A stretch of 64,000 nt of DNA from DATFVA01 sp963764235 (GTDB taxonomy: Bacteria > Bacteroidota > Ignavibacteria > Ignavibacteriales > Ignavibacteriaceae). The stretch lies in contig CAVXRO010000011.1 of assembly GCA_963764235.1 (NCBI GenBank), positions 1 through 64,000 of the forward strand. The letters run 5' to 3'. A model generated the notes under the pieces. It did not search any database and had not been told where the DNA came from. It saw only the letters and a list, made by a program, of their open reading frames with translations. Shown piece by piece: positions 8,857-16,928 of the stretch; positions within the stretch are counted from its first letter, which is position 1, and each line of letters starts with the position of its first letter. Both the position numbers and the translations under genes were made by a program.

Positions 8857-11577
8857 TTATTTCAGCAGCATCATCTTCTTTGAGGAAATAAAGCTGCTGC
8901 CGTCTGTTCCTCTTGCCTCAAGCGTATAGAAATAGATCCCTGTAGGCATTTCTGATGCATCGAATCTTACACTGTGCTCTCCCGCGTTCATTTCATCGCG
9001 GTTTAACAGCGAGGCAACTTTTTCTCCGAGCACGTTATATATGCTTAATGTTACTCTTGCTTCGGTTTTGAGACTGAAGCCCAGAGTGGTAGCAGGATTA
9101 AATGGATTTGGATAATTCTGTTTAAGTGAATACTGCAGAGGCACATCTATGCTTACCTCTAAGGCATTTGAGTAGTTATATGATCCATCAAGATCAATCT
9201 GTTTCAGCCGGTATGAATATTTGCCGACTGCCATATTATCTTCCGTGAATGAGTACGATCTGGGTTCTGTAGTAGTTCCGGATCCTGAAACGAATGAGAC
9301 GGCGGTCCATTCCGGAGCGGATGATCCCGAACCGGGTTGAGTCTGAATGACAGCTCTTTGTATTTCAAAGCCCCTGTTATTCGTTTCCGTCACCGTACTC
9401 CAGTTCAGATTTACCCGGTTTCCGGTTACTGATGCCGTAAATGATGTTAACTCTACCGGGATAATCGTAACTGTCTGTACTGAATCACTTTCCGAATTAC
9501 CGACTGCGTTATATGCGTAAACTTTATACGAGTACACGGTATTCGGCGTTAAACCTATATCCGTAAATGTTGTTACATCGGCTCCGACTGAATCTATTAA
9601 TGTCCAGAGACCCGGAACACTTAATGAATCATCCTTCCTTTCGATCTTAAATCCAAGTTCATTATCGGAATTATCTGTCCAGTTAAGATCTACAGTAAAG
9701 GTATCTGCGATGGCAAAAAGGCCGGTTGGCGCTGATGGTATTGTCTCGTATAATATACGTCGCCACAGTCCTTTTGTGCCGGCGTAAATATAATTATCAG
9801 CTATATATAAAGAATTTATCTTATCAATCGATTGCATTCCTTCATTCATACTGGTCCAAAATTCTCCACTGTCCGATGAACGAAATACCCCGCCCGTTTC
9901 TGTTCCCGCAAAAATATCATTCCCTTTTGTCGTCAATGATAATATAGTCAAATCTGTTATACCGGAATCGGCTTTAATCCAACTATCCCCGTTATCAGTT
10001 GATCTGTAAATACCGGAACCACCGCTGGCAGATCCCGTATAAATATTTCCTATGCTATCAACTGCAAGAGACAACCAATTACTCCCGATAATACCATTTA
10101 AAACGCTTACCCAGTTATTTCCACCATCCGTGGAGCGAAAGAGCCCGGAAGGATAAGTTCCGGCAAATAACGTGTTATTATCTTTTAAAACGAGTGCATG
10201 CACTTTATTTGAGGTTAAACCTGAATTCATCGGTACCCAATCATCACCCTTATTTGTGGAGTAGAAAATTCCTCCATCTGTCCCGATAAAAATATTGTCC
10301 ATGCTGTCTAAAGCGATTGTCCAGATGGTTGAGTCTGTTACCCCGTTATTTATTTTTGTCCAGGTTTCCCCGTTATCAGTTGACCGATGGATCCAGTAAC
10401 CGCCGCTAAGTCCTGCGTTGGCGGCAAAAACTGTTCCCTGACTATTTGTAACAATAGAATTATACCAGCTGTTACCGCGTCCGCCTTTAACATAAGTCCA
10501 GCTTTGACCATTATCCAGAGAGCGGTAAACCATTCCTGCACCCGCAAAAATGCTACCGTTTGCTGCTACATTTATCGAATTCACATCAATAGATCCAAAT
10601 CCCTCAGTCTGATTCTCCCAGTTATTTCCATTATCCGTCGAATGGAAAATACCGGGCCCTGCAACTGCTGCAAACAGATCACCATTTTGTGCTATCAGGA
10701 TGTCTTGCACGATAGTTAATTCATTAATTAAATTATGCCAGGTAGCACCGTAATCAGAACTACTATATATCGATCCTGACCAGGTTCCGACAAATACCCC
10801 GCCTATATTATTCGTGACGAGAGCCCAAATATTGCCGCTTAATCCCGTGGGATTCCAGGTTAAACCGCCATCTGTTGATTTTAAAACGACTGTATACGTA
10901 CCTGCGTAAATAATGTCATTAGCTTTGTCTATTGTAAGACTTAAAACAGTTTGATTTGTAAGTCCGGACGCAATCCAATTTTGCCCGTTATTTGTAGAGA
11001 AATAAACACCACCATTAAATCCTGAACCGGCATAAACATAATTGCTTGAGTCTATTGCAAGGGAAAAAATTGCTCCAAATGGTAAACCCGAGTTTATTGC
11101 TGTCCAGCTATCTCCATTATTTGAAGAACGGAATGCACCTCCTGAAAATGGGGTACTACCTGAACAGGCAAAGACATATCCACTATCATTGTTAATTACG
11201 ATAGTCCTAATGTTTAATAAAGTTAAACCTGTATTGATTTGGGTCCAGCTTTCCCCGTTATCTGTTGAACGATAAATCCCAGAATTAAATGTCCCTGCAA
11301 AAATGTCATCGTTATTATTGACTGCTAAGGAAATAACATTACTGGTAGTCAATCCATTATTTTTTTCGACCCAGCTGATACCATTATCGGTTGATTTGAA
11401 TATGCCTGAGCTGCTCGTTGCGGCAAATATTTCTCCTGCACTATTGCTGACTAATGCATCAGCATTCGCCCCTTCCAGTCCCGGCAATTGTTCCCAAAGA
11501 AATTGCGGGTAAATCAACATTGATATAGCAAAATTCAGAACAAACGTCATGAGTATTGTAAGTTTTGAAAATTTCAT
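8857..11577 (-). CDS. BNR/Asp-box repeat protein with FN3 domain and T9SS C-terminal sorting domain
   Basis: A 906-residue secreted protein. A signal peptide (about 1-24, ending near AISMLIYPQ) is followed by about a dozen repeats with Asp-box motifs such as STDNGISW, STDNGESW and STDGGLTW, which fold as beta-propellers of the sialidase/sortilin/YCF48 type. A fibronectin III-like domain follows (about 620-705), then the VELTSFTASV module (about 712-800) shared with two other cargo genes here, and a T9SS type A sorting domain with NYPNPFNPATT and KKMMLLK at the end. It is expected to be exported by Sec, then carried across the outer membrane by T9SS and released or anchored. GAGGT precedes the ATG. 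The ligand is unknown. The gene is intact and ends at a strong terminator. Confidence 0.85.
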   Translation of the reverse strand: MKFSKLTILMTFVLNFAISMLIYPQFLWEQLPGLEGANADALVSNSAGEIFAATSSSGIFKSTDNGISWVEKNNGLTTSNVISLAVNNNDDIFAGTFNSGIYRSTDNGESWTQINTGLTLLNIRTIVINNDSGYVFACSGSTPFSGGAFRSSNNGDSWTAINSGLPFGAIFSLAIDSSNYVYAGSGFNGGVYFSTNNGQNWIASGLTNQTVLSLTIDKANDIIYAGTYTVVLKSTDGGLTWNPTGLSGNIWALVTNNIGGVFVGTWSGSIYSSSDYGATWHNLINELTIVQDILIAQNGDLFAAVAGPGIFHSTDNGNNWENQTEGFGSIDVNSINVAANGSIFAGAGMVYRSLDNGQSWTYVKGGRGNSWYNSIVTNSQGTVFAANAGLSGGYWIHRSTDNGETWTKINNGVTDSTIWTIALDSMDNIFIGTDGGIFYSTNKGDDWVPMNSGLTSNKVHALVLKDNNTLFAGTYPSGLFRSTDGGNNWVSVLNGIIGSNWLSLAVDSIGNIYTGSASGGSGIYRSTDNGDSWIKADSGITDLTILSLTTKGNDIFAGTETGGVFRSSDSGEFWTSMNEGMQSIDKINSLYIADNYIYAGTKGLWRRILYETIPSAPTGLFAIADTFTVDLNWTDNSDNELGFKIERKDDSLSVPGLWTLIDSVGADVTTFTDIGLTPNTVYSYKVYAYNAVGNSESDSVQTVTIIPVELTSFTASVTGNRVNLNWSTVTETNNRGFEIQRAVIQTQPGSGSSAPEWTAVSFVSGSGTTTEPRSYSFTEDNMAVGKYSYRLKQIDLDGSYNYSNALEVSIDVPLQYSLKQNYPNPFNPATTLGFSLKTEARVTLSIYNVLGEKVASLLNRDEMNAGEHSVRFDASEMPTGIYFYTLEARGTDGSSFISSKKMMLLK

Positions 11578-11881
11578 TAAAATACCTCGTCCTTTATTAA
11601 AGTAAAAAAACTCATTAAAAAGATATTACAACCAGTTTCCGCAAACAATCACCCATTCGGTTGAAAACTGCATTCCGTATAATATATTTTTTCAGATTCT
11701 TTCTTATCGGATGGTTATAACAATTTCTTGTGTAAAGATTTATAAGGTTATTAAACAAATTGAAAAGACTTCCGCCTCCCGACTGAAGAATCGGCTACGT
11801 TTTAAATTGCTGTCGGTTTGCCCCAATGCCGTAATTAGATATTCATTCTAAAAATGCTGATCTATTTCATTTCAGGATACA
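11578..11881. other. Intergenic region with no recognisable feature
   Basis: The 304-bp space between the BNR gene start and the response-regulator stop is moderately A+T rich. It must contain the promoter of the BNR gene. I see no repeats, strong hairpins or coding potential. Confidence 0.5.
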
Positions 11882-12508
11882 TCAGCGATTTAAATATTTG
11901 ACCACTGCTTCGGTCCTGGAACGAACTTGCAGTTTTTCATAAATCTTATGGATATGCGAGTGAACAGTTTCTATACTTATAAAAAGTTTTTCGGCAATTT
12001 CTTTATAGCGAAAACCTTTTGAGAGAAGATCAAGAATCTCCTCTTCCCTTTGTGTAAGTTTCTTCGAAATATCATCCGGCGGGGTACTTTTTTGAAAGTA
12101 TTGTACTACTTTTCTGGCTATCTGACTGGACATTGGTGACCCACCGTTTTTGACATCTTTTATGGCTTGTAAAAGCTCTTCCGGCGATGCTCTTTTAAGC
12201 AGGTATCCACTTGCACCAGCTTTAAGCGACTCAAAGATTAGTCTGCTATCTTCATAAATAGTAAGCATAATTATTTGAATTTCGGGATAGTCTTTTGTAA
12301 GCGATTGTACACATTCAATTCCTGACATTTGAGGAAGATTAATATCCATTAGTATCACATCAGGTTTTTGCAACGGTATACCTTCTAATGCTGCTTCTGC
12401 TGAGGCGAATGAACCTATACAATTAAATCCATCATATCCGTCAATTAGCTTCATGATTCCTTTACGAATCTGATCATCATCTTCAACAATAGATATCTTT
12501 ATTATCAT
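11882..12508 (-). CDS. NarL/FixJ-type response regulator
   Basis: A 208-residue protein with an N-terminal receiver domain (about 1-120) and a C-terminal LuxR-type helix-turn-helix (about 148-205). The acidic pocket is E9-D10-D11, the phosphoacceptor is D55 in VILMDINLPQMSG, the Thr/Ser position is MLTIYED and the conserved Lys is in GYLLKRA. The HTH reads LTQREEEILDLLSKG, then KEIAEKLFISIETV. It lies 117 nt downstream of, and co-directional with, the propeller-type HisKA_3 kinase, so they form a cognate pair. It should bind DNA as a dimer after phosphorylation. Targets are not visible; the adjacent BNR/T9SS genes are candidates only by proximity. Confidence 0.93.
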   Translation of the reverse strand: MIIKISIVEDDDQIRKGIMKLIDGYDGFNCIGSFASAEAALEGIPLQKPDVILMDINLPQMSGIECVQSLTKDYPEIQIIMLTIYEDSRLIFESLKAGASGYLLKRASPEELLQAIKDVKNGGSPMSSQIARKVVQYFQKSTPPDDISKKLTQREEEILDLLSKGFRYKEIAEKLFISIETVHSHIHKIYEKLQVRSRTEAVVKYLNR

Positions 12509-12625
12509 AATAACTCATGTGAAAATTATATCTCTAACTTATATTGTCTAAGTCCTTTATTCAATCACCCTTTAGGGTGATAGTCAAAAAAAAAGAATTA
12601 AAGTAAGCACATTATAATTTTTGTA

Positions 12626-15600
12626 TTAGTGACCAAGAGGAACTTCAATATTAATTTCTGTGCCCTTCCCCGGTGTTGTTTCAATTACAAAAACACCTCC
12701 TGTCTCTTCAATCCTTTTTTTCATATTACCCAATCCGTTGGAGTGTATACCTGCTTTATTCGTGACATATTCCTTCTGCACAAAATCCTTTTTGCCGGGA
12801 AATAAAGAATCCAATTTATCAATATTAAACCCTTTTCCGTTATCCCTCACGGAGATATAAAATTTAGATACTTTAACCGTCATAAGAATATTAACCTCAG
12901 TTGCACCGGCATGTTTAACAATATTGTTAAGCGCTTCCTGAATTACTAAAAACACATTGTGCCTTATATCGAATGGAATAATGACAGGGGGAATTTCAGA
13001 GGGAATATCAAGTCGGTATAAAATTCCTGTCAGTGACAGAAATTGTTCTATTTGCTGAACTATATAATCAATCAAACTTTCAAGCGTATCGTTTTTAGGG
13101 TTCACCGACCAGACAATCTGATCCAGCGCTTTAACCACTTTTTTCCCTATTAAGGAAATTTCTTCAATATGCTTCATTGAAGATTTTTTATCTTCAAAAT
13201 CCACCTTTGCAAGTTCGCTAAGGATGGAAATTTCAGTTATTTTTGCACCAAGATCATCATGCATATCCCGGGCTATTCGTGTTCTTTCATGTTCTATTGC
13301 TGTTTCCTGTTCCAATTTCCTGGTTCTTTCCCGAATTTTCTTTGATACGAAATATCTTATCGAACCTATACCAAAGATTGATAAAATAAACACCATAATA
13401 ACCCTGAACCACCATTCCATCCAGAAAGGCGGTGTAATTTTGATGGCAATCGAAGCTCCGGTATTATTCCAGACGCCGTCATTATTAGCTGCTTTTACAT
13501 GCAGAAAATATTTGCCGGGATCAAGATTAGTATAACCTGCATATCTCTGCTGGGCCGAGACCCTGTGCCAGTTTTTATCGAAACCCTCCAGCATATAAGC
13601 ATACTGAACTTTCTCCGGTGAAGTGTAATTCAGCGCCACAAATTCAAAGGAAAAGAAATTCTGGTAGTATGATAAAGTAATCTGATCGGAAGTTATTGGG
13701 TTTGGTAATGGTAAAATTTTATCGAAAACTTTAACACTGGTTATGTACACCGGAGGCAAATACTGATTGTCCTTAATATCTTCAGGGAAGAATGCGTTAA
13801 AACCATTAATTCCTCCAAAAAATAATTCTCCAGCTGTACTTTTAAAATATGCACCTTGATTGAATTCATTACTCTGAAGTCCATCCTTTGCATCATAATT
13901 TCTGACAGTTTCGTTTTGGGTGTCAAATTTAGCTAAACCTTTATTGGTGCTGAGCCAGAGATTACCATCTTTATCATTTAAAACACCATAAACACTATTA
14001 TTCGGCAGACCGTTATTTTCTGTAAAATTCTTAATTGAGTTAACTTCCGGATCAAAGCGGATCAATCCTGAGCCGTGTGTCGCCAACCAGATTATACCCT
14101 CGTTATCTTCATAAATTGAATAAATACCGTTTTTTGTAATGTTCATATTTGAAAATGCCGGAGTCATTTTTATAAAACTACCCTCCGTTGGATTAAACTT
14201 GTATAAATCTCCACCGAAAGTTCCCACCCATAAAGCACCATTTTTCTTTTTGTATATAGTTGTGATGCTTGTGCTTAGATTGTAGTGGGAGATTAGTTTT
14301 GATGATCTGCTGAAGCTATCTAAACTCCCGTTGAGATGACCAATCCATAATAAATGATTTGAAATGTCATAAAACAGATTTGTAATTCGATTAGAACTGA
14401 TAGTGTTAATATTCCCGGGATTATTCTTGTATCTGATAATTTGACCAGATTTTTTATTTAAACAATCAAGCCCGTCATTTTCGGTTCCAATCCAGATGAG
14501 TCCATCATCTGACTCACTTAATGCGACAATCCTATCACTACTGATACTATTAGGATTTCTTGAATCGTAACTAAAATTTGAAATTTTTTTACGTTGATTC
14601 CATTGACCGGACCCGGGTGAAGAATATAAATCTAACCCGCTGCCATACGTTCCTATCCATAACATTCCATCCATATCCTGCATAATAGTGGTAACCAAAT
14701 TTCTGCTATTATTATCCCGTAATGCGGCTTTGTTATAATAATGCTTAAATCGATTGATTCGCGAATCGTACATCTTCACTCCATCGGTGAAAGTGCCAAT
14801 CCAGAGAACATTTGACTTATCCTGAAACAATGTCATTACCGGTTCCCGGGTAATCTGGCTATAGTCATCAGATTGCGAATCGAAAACAGCTAAACCCGAA
14901 TCATAAGCAGCAATCCAAAGAGTTTTTTGATAATCCTCCAGAATGGAAGATATAAAATTGCCAGCATTTGAATAAGAATTTGTTAGCGATTTATCTAAAA
15001 CATTGGTTACCTTATCATATCTATATAGTCCTTTCCCGTATGTACCTATTAAAAGTTTTTGGTTATTATCAATATGTAGAGCATAAATGTAAGTGCCGTC
15101 AGGGAATATCTGAGTTTTCTTTATTATCGGATGCGGAGCGGTTAAATCTAATTGATATAATCCATTAGAGGTTCCAATCCAAAGAATCTTATCCTTATCC
15201 TCACAGATAGCTCTGGTTAATATATTTTGTTTACCAGATTCTTCAGGATCAACCGCAAAATAATTGAACGTGTTTTTTTCACGATCATATCTTTTCAATC
15301 TTTGGTTAGTTCCAATCCATATATTCTCCTCCAGATCCTGATAAATCGTATATACAGTGTTATCATTAATTGTTGAAGTATCATTGACCTGCCGGTAATG
15401 AAAAAATTTGTTTTTTTCAGGAACGTAACGATCAACCCCTCCAAGCCTTGTCCCAATCCATAAATTACCGTCCTTATCACTCTGCAGGGCAAGAATTGAA
15501 TTATCAGCAATGGAATTTGAATCAAGGTTATTATGTTTAAATACTGTGACGGAGTACCCGTCATATCTGTTTAATCCATCATCTGTTCCAAACCACATAA

Positions 15601-15760
15601 ATCCCTGTTTATCCTCTGTTATTGCGAAAACAGTCGTTTGCGAAAGGCCCTGTTCAATGCCGATTTGATTAAGTTTTACTTCATTTGGCTGTGGATACAG
15701 TTTGATACAGATAATTAAGCCAAGGATAACTATTAAACCTATCCCCTTAGTTTTAATCAT
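12626..15760 (-). CDS. Beta-propeller sensor histidine kinase (Y_Y_Y, HisKA_3)
   Basis: A membrane sensor kinase of about 1044 residues. A signal/anchor segment (about 1-25) precedes a large periplasmic double propeller made of reg_prop repeats with MWFGTDDGLNRYDG and later WIGT-type blades. A Y_Y_Y domain follows (about 705-780, with GFDKNWHRV), then one TM helix (about 780-802), a HisKA_3 dimerisation domain with the phosphorylatable His in RIARDMHDDLGAKI (about residue 831) and an HATPase_c domain (DNGKGFN, GLGNMKKRI). The NarX-like transmitter fits the NarL-type regulator encoded next. The longest frame starts at a TTG (15769), but the ATG at 15760 gives a better signal peptide. The signal sensed is unknown; relatives often sense saccharides. 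Confidence 0.9.
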   Translation of the reverse strand: MIKTKGIGLIVILGLIICIKLYPQPNEVKLNQIGIEQGLSQTTVFAITEDKQGFMWFGTDDGLNRYDGYSVTVFKHNNLDSNSIADNSILALQSDKDGNLWIGTRLGGVDRYVPEKNKFFHYRQVNDTSTINDNTVYTIYQDLEENIWIGTNQRLKRYDREKNTFNYFAVDPEESGKQNILTRAICEDKDKILWIGTSNGLYQLDLTAPHPIIKKTQIFPDGTYIYALHIDNNQKLLIGTYGKGLYRYDKVTNVLDKSLTNSYSNAGNFISSILEDYQKTLWIAAYDSGLAVFDSQSDDYSQITREPVMTLFQDKSNVLWIGTFTDGVKMYDSRINRFKHYYNKAALRDNNSRNLVTTIMQDMDGMLWIGTYGSGLDLYSSPGSGQWNQRKKISNFSYDSRNPNSISSDRIVALSESDDGLIWIGTENDGLDCLNKKSGQIIRYKNNPGNINTISSNRITNLFYDISNHLLWIGHLNGSLDSFSRSSKLISHYNLSTSITTIYKKKNGALWVGTFGGDLYKFNPTEGSFIKMTPAFSNMNITKNGIYSIYEDNEGIIWLATHGSGLIRFDPEVNSIKNFTENNGLPNNSVYGVLNDKDGNLWLSTNKGLAKFDTQNETVRNYDAKDGLQSNEFNQGAYFKSTAGELFFGGINGFNAFFPEDIKDNQYLPPVYITSVKVFDKILPLPNPITSDQITLSYYQNFFSFEFVALNYTSPEKVQYAYMLEGFDKNWHRVSAQQRYAGYTNLDPGKYFLHVKAANNDGVWNNTGASIAIKITPPFWMEWWFRVIMVFILSIFGIGSIRYFVSKKIRERTRKLEQETAIEHERTRIARDMHDDLGAKITEISILSELAKVDFEDKKSSMKHIEEISLIGKKVVKALDQIVWSVNPKNDTLESLIDYIVQQIEQFLSLTGILYRLDIPSEIPPVIIPFDIRHNVFLVIQEALNNIVKHAGATEVNILMTVKVSKFYISVRDNGKGFNIDKLDSLFPGKKDFVQKEYVTNKAGIHSNGLGNMKKRIEETGGVFVIETTPGKGTEINIEVPLGH

Positions 15761-15927
15761 GATTCTCAAATTATTATTATTACTCTTTTATATTCGAATA
15801 AATCATTTCCCCTGAACATAATTTAAAAATTATCAAATAAAATATTAATGAAAGAAATATTAATATTATTTTCAGTAAAATAATGCAATATGGTTTATTC
15901 CTGCCAGCCAAAGTTCCCCTTAAATTG

Positions 15928-15996
15928 TCACCCCTTCCTTCTCAGCTTTATCCATTCCTTGAAAAACGGATCATCGATTTCGTAACCTCCCCTTCT
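15928..15996 (-). pseudogene. C-terminal remnant of an AAA ATPase gene
   Basis: In the frame ending at TGA 15928-15930, the minus strand reads GGYEIDDPFFKEWIKLRRKG. This matches the last residues of the intact ATPase at 30180-31274 (AGYEIDDPFFRRWIKIRRSR) at protein and DNA level. Only about 20 codons remain, and they overlap the 3' end of the ParE-like toxin gene in another frame. The toxin frame crosses into this remnant after YRLEG, so a deletion or recombination joined the two genes. Confidence 0.8.
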
Positions 15997-16214
15997 AGTC
16001 TGTACAAAATCGAATAAGGAAATTTAATTATGACTGCTCTACGAATATTTTCATTTACAACAGGGTATGCTTGTGGATTAATCTTTATTACATTCAGACT
16101 TTTCTCAAATTCTGCTATAAATTTTTTCCCAAGCCCATATACCAATTCATCATAATATTCTCTTGCTTCGAGCAGTTCCTTTCTTGCTAAAGAATGGAAA
16201 TAGATTGGTATCAC
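15948..16214 (-). CDS. ParE/RelE-family toxin, 3' end replaced by ATPase remnant
   Basis: An 88-residue ParE-type protein. The start MIPIYFHSLARKELLEAREYY and the following GLGKKFIAEFEKSLNVIKINP with RRAVIIKFPYSILYRLEG are typical of ParE/RelE toxins. The family normally continues with another 15-20 residues forming the last beta strand and a basic C-terminus. Here, after YRLEG, the frame instead reads out-of-frame ATPase DNA (EVTKSMIRFSRNG). The toxin is therefore likely truncated at a novel junction and may be inactive. It overlaps the antitoxin by 4 nt (ATGA), the usual coupling of addiction-module operons. ParE toxins poison gyrase and RelE toxins cleave mRNA; which applies here cannot be told. 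Confidence 0.8.
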   Translation of the reverse strand: MIPIYFHSLARKELLEAREYYDELVYGLGKKFIAEFEKSLNVIKINPQAYPVVNENIRRAVIIKFPYSILYRLEGEVTKSMIRFSRNG

Positions 16215-16435
16215 TTATATTTTAACTTTGCCTCCCTAATTACAAGATCACCATCAATTACCCCTTTCTTATTATCTCGAATATCATAGTATCTTTTTAG
16301 AGCTTCCTCTGCCCAGATTTCTTCGAGGTTTCCTGTTCCATCATTTTCAATACTCTCCAGAAGCTTATAGGGAATTGCTGCTTTTTCGCGTGGTGATAAT
16401 TTAAGCAATTCATTTTCCAATGATTTTATATCCAC
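16211..16435 (-). CDS. Addiction-module antitoxin (unstable antitoxin component family)
   Basis: A 74-residue protein starting with GTG at 16435. It has the layout of the putative addiction-module component family: an N-terminal LENELLKLSPREKAAIPYKLLESI helix pair, a short acidic linker and a C-terminal helix WAEEALKRYYDIRDN, followed by GVIDGDLVI. These proteins bind and neutralise ParE/RelE toxins and are normally degraded by cellular proteases. The gene precedes and overlaps the toxin gene. It appears intact although its partner is cut, so it may persist as an orphan antitoxin. Confidence 0.82.
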   Translation of the reverse strand: MDIKSLENELLKLSPREKAAIPYKLLESIENDGTGNLEEIWAEEALKRYYDIRDNKKGVIDGDLVIREAKLKYK

Positions 16436-16447
16436 TGAAGCACCTTA

Positions 16448-16549
16448 TTAAATTTTCTTAAAATAAGAACCATAGATGAAAGCAAACTCAACTTCATCAA
16501 AATTCCTCACCCGCTTTTTTAATTCGTCAATTAAAATATCCTTATTCAT
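16448..16549 (-). pseudogene. N-terminal fragment of a MNT-type nucleotidyltransferase
   Basis: A 33-codon frame with ATG at 16549 reads NKDILIDELKKRVRNFDEV, then EFAFIYGSYFKK, and stops at TAA 16448-16450. FIYGSY corresponds to the first part of the GS-x-D nucleotide-binding motif of minimal nucleotidyltransferases (MNT antitoxins of HEPN/MNT pairs), but the catalytic Asp pair and the rest are absent. It ends 12 nt before the addiction-module antitoxin start. It is probably a deletion remnant; a functional 33-residue peptide is less likely. Confidence 0.65.
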
Positions 16550-16569
16550 AGTATTTCCTGTTTACTTCT

Positions 16570-16862
16570 GATAAAAATATCAAGTAAAAAGGCAAAAGGC
16601 AAAGGGAGGAGCATAGGGCATGGGGCAGAGCGCAGAGGGGAAAGAGCAAAGCGCAGAGGGCAAAGAGCGGAGGGCAGAGGGCAAAGCGAAAGAGCAAAGA
16701 GCGGAGAGCAGAGGGCAAAGGGGAAAGGGCAGAGAGCAGAGGGCAAAGTGCAGAGGGCTAAGGGGAAAGAGCAAAGCGCAGAGGGCAAAGCGCAAAGGGG
16801 AAAGAGCAGAGAGCGGAGGGCAAAGTGCAGAGGGCAAGGCGCAGAGGGCGGAGGGCGAATCA
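16570..16862 (+). repeat. Purine-rich GCAGAGGGCAAAG repeat tract
   Basis: About 290 bp of degenerate tandem repeats built from AGAGGGCAAAG, AGAGCAAAGCGC and GGGGAAAGAGC. Almost every base on the plus strand is A or G apart from regular single C. Several long open frames cross it in both directions, but they are low-complexity artefacts. The tract lies between the nucleotidyltransferase remnant and the terminator of the next gene. Related tracts are at about 8.73-8.80, 19.11-19.27 and 34.39-34.43 kb in the same orientation. Confidence 0.85.
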
Positions 16863-16876
16863 AGGAAAAAGGAAAT

Positions 16877-16899
16877 AAAAAAGGGAGCGTTGTGCTCCC
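16877..16899 (-). terminator. Rho-independent terminator of the 16929-18888 gene
   Basis: On the minus strand GGGAGC, ACAAC and GCTCCC are followed by six T. Hairpin and flanking bases are nearly the same as at 8809-8834, including the CAAGGAAAAAGG module beyond it and the GCTCTGATA on the gene side. Confidence 0.87.
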
Positions 16900-16928
16900 T
16901 TCTCTGCTCTGATAGTATCCGAAATGAA

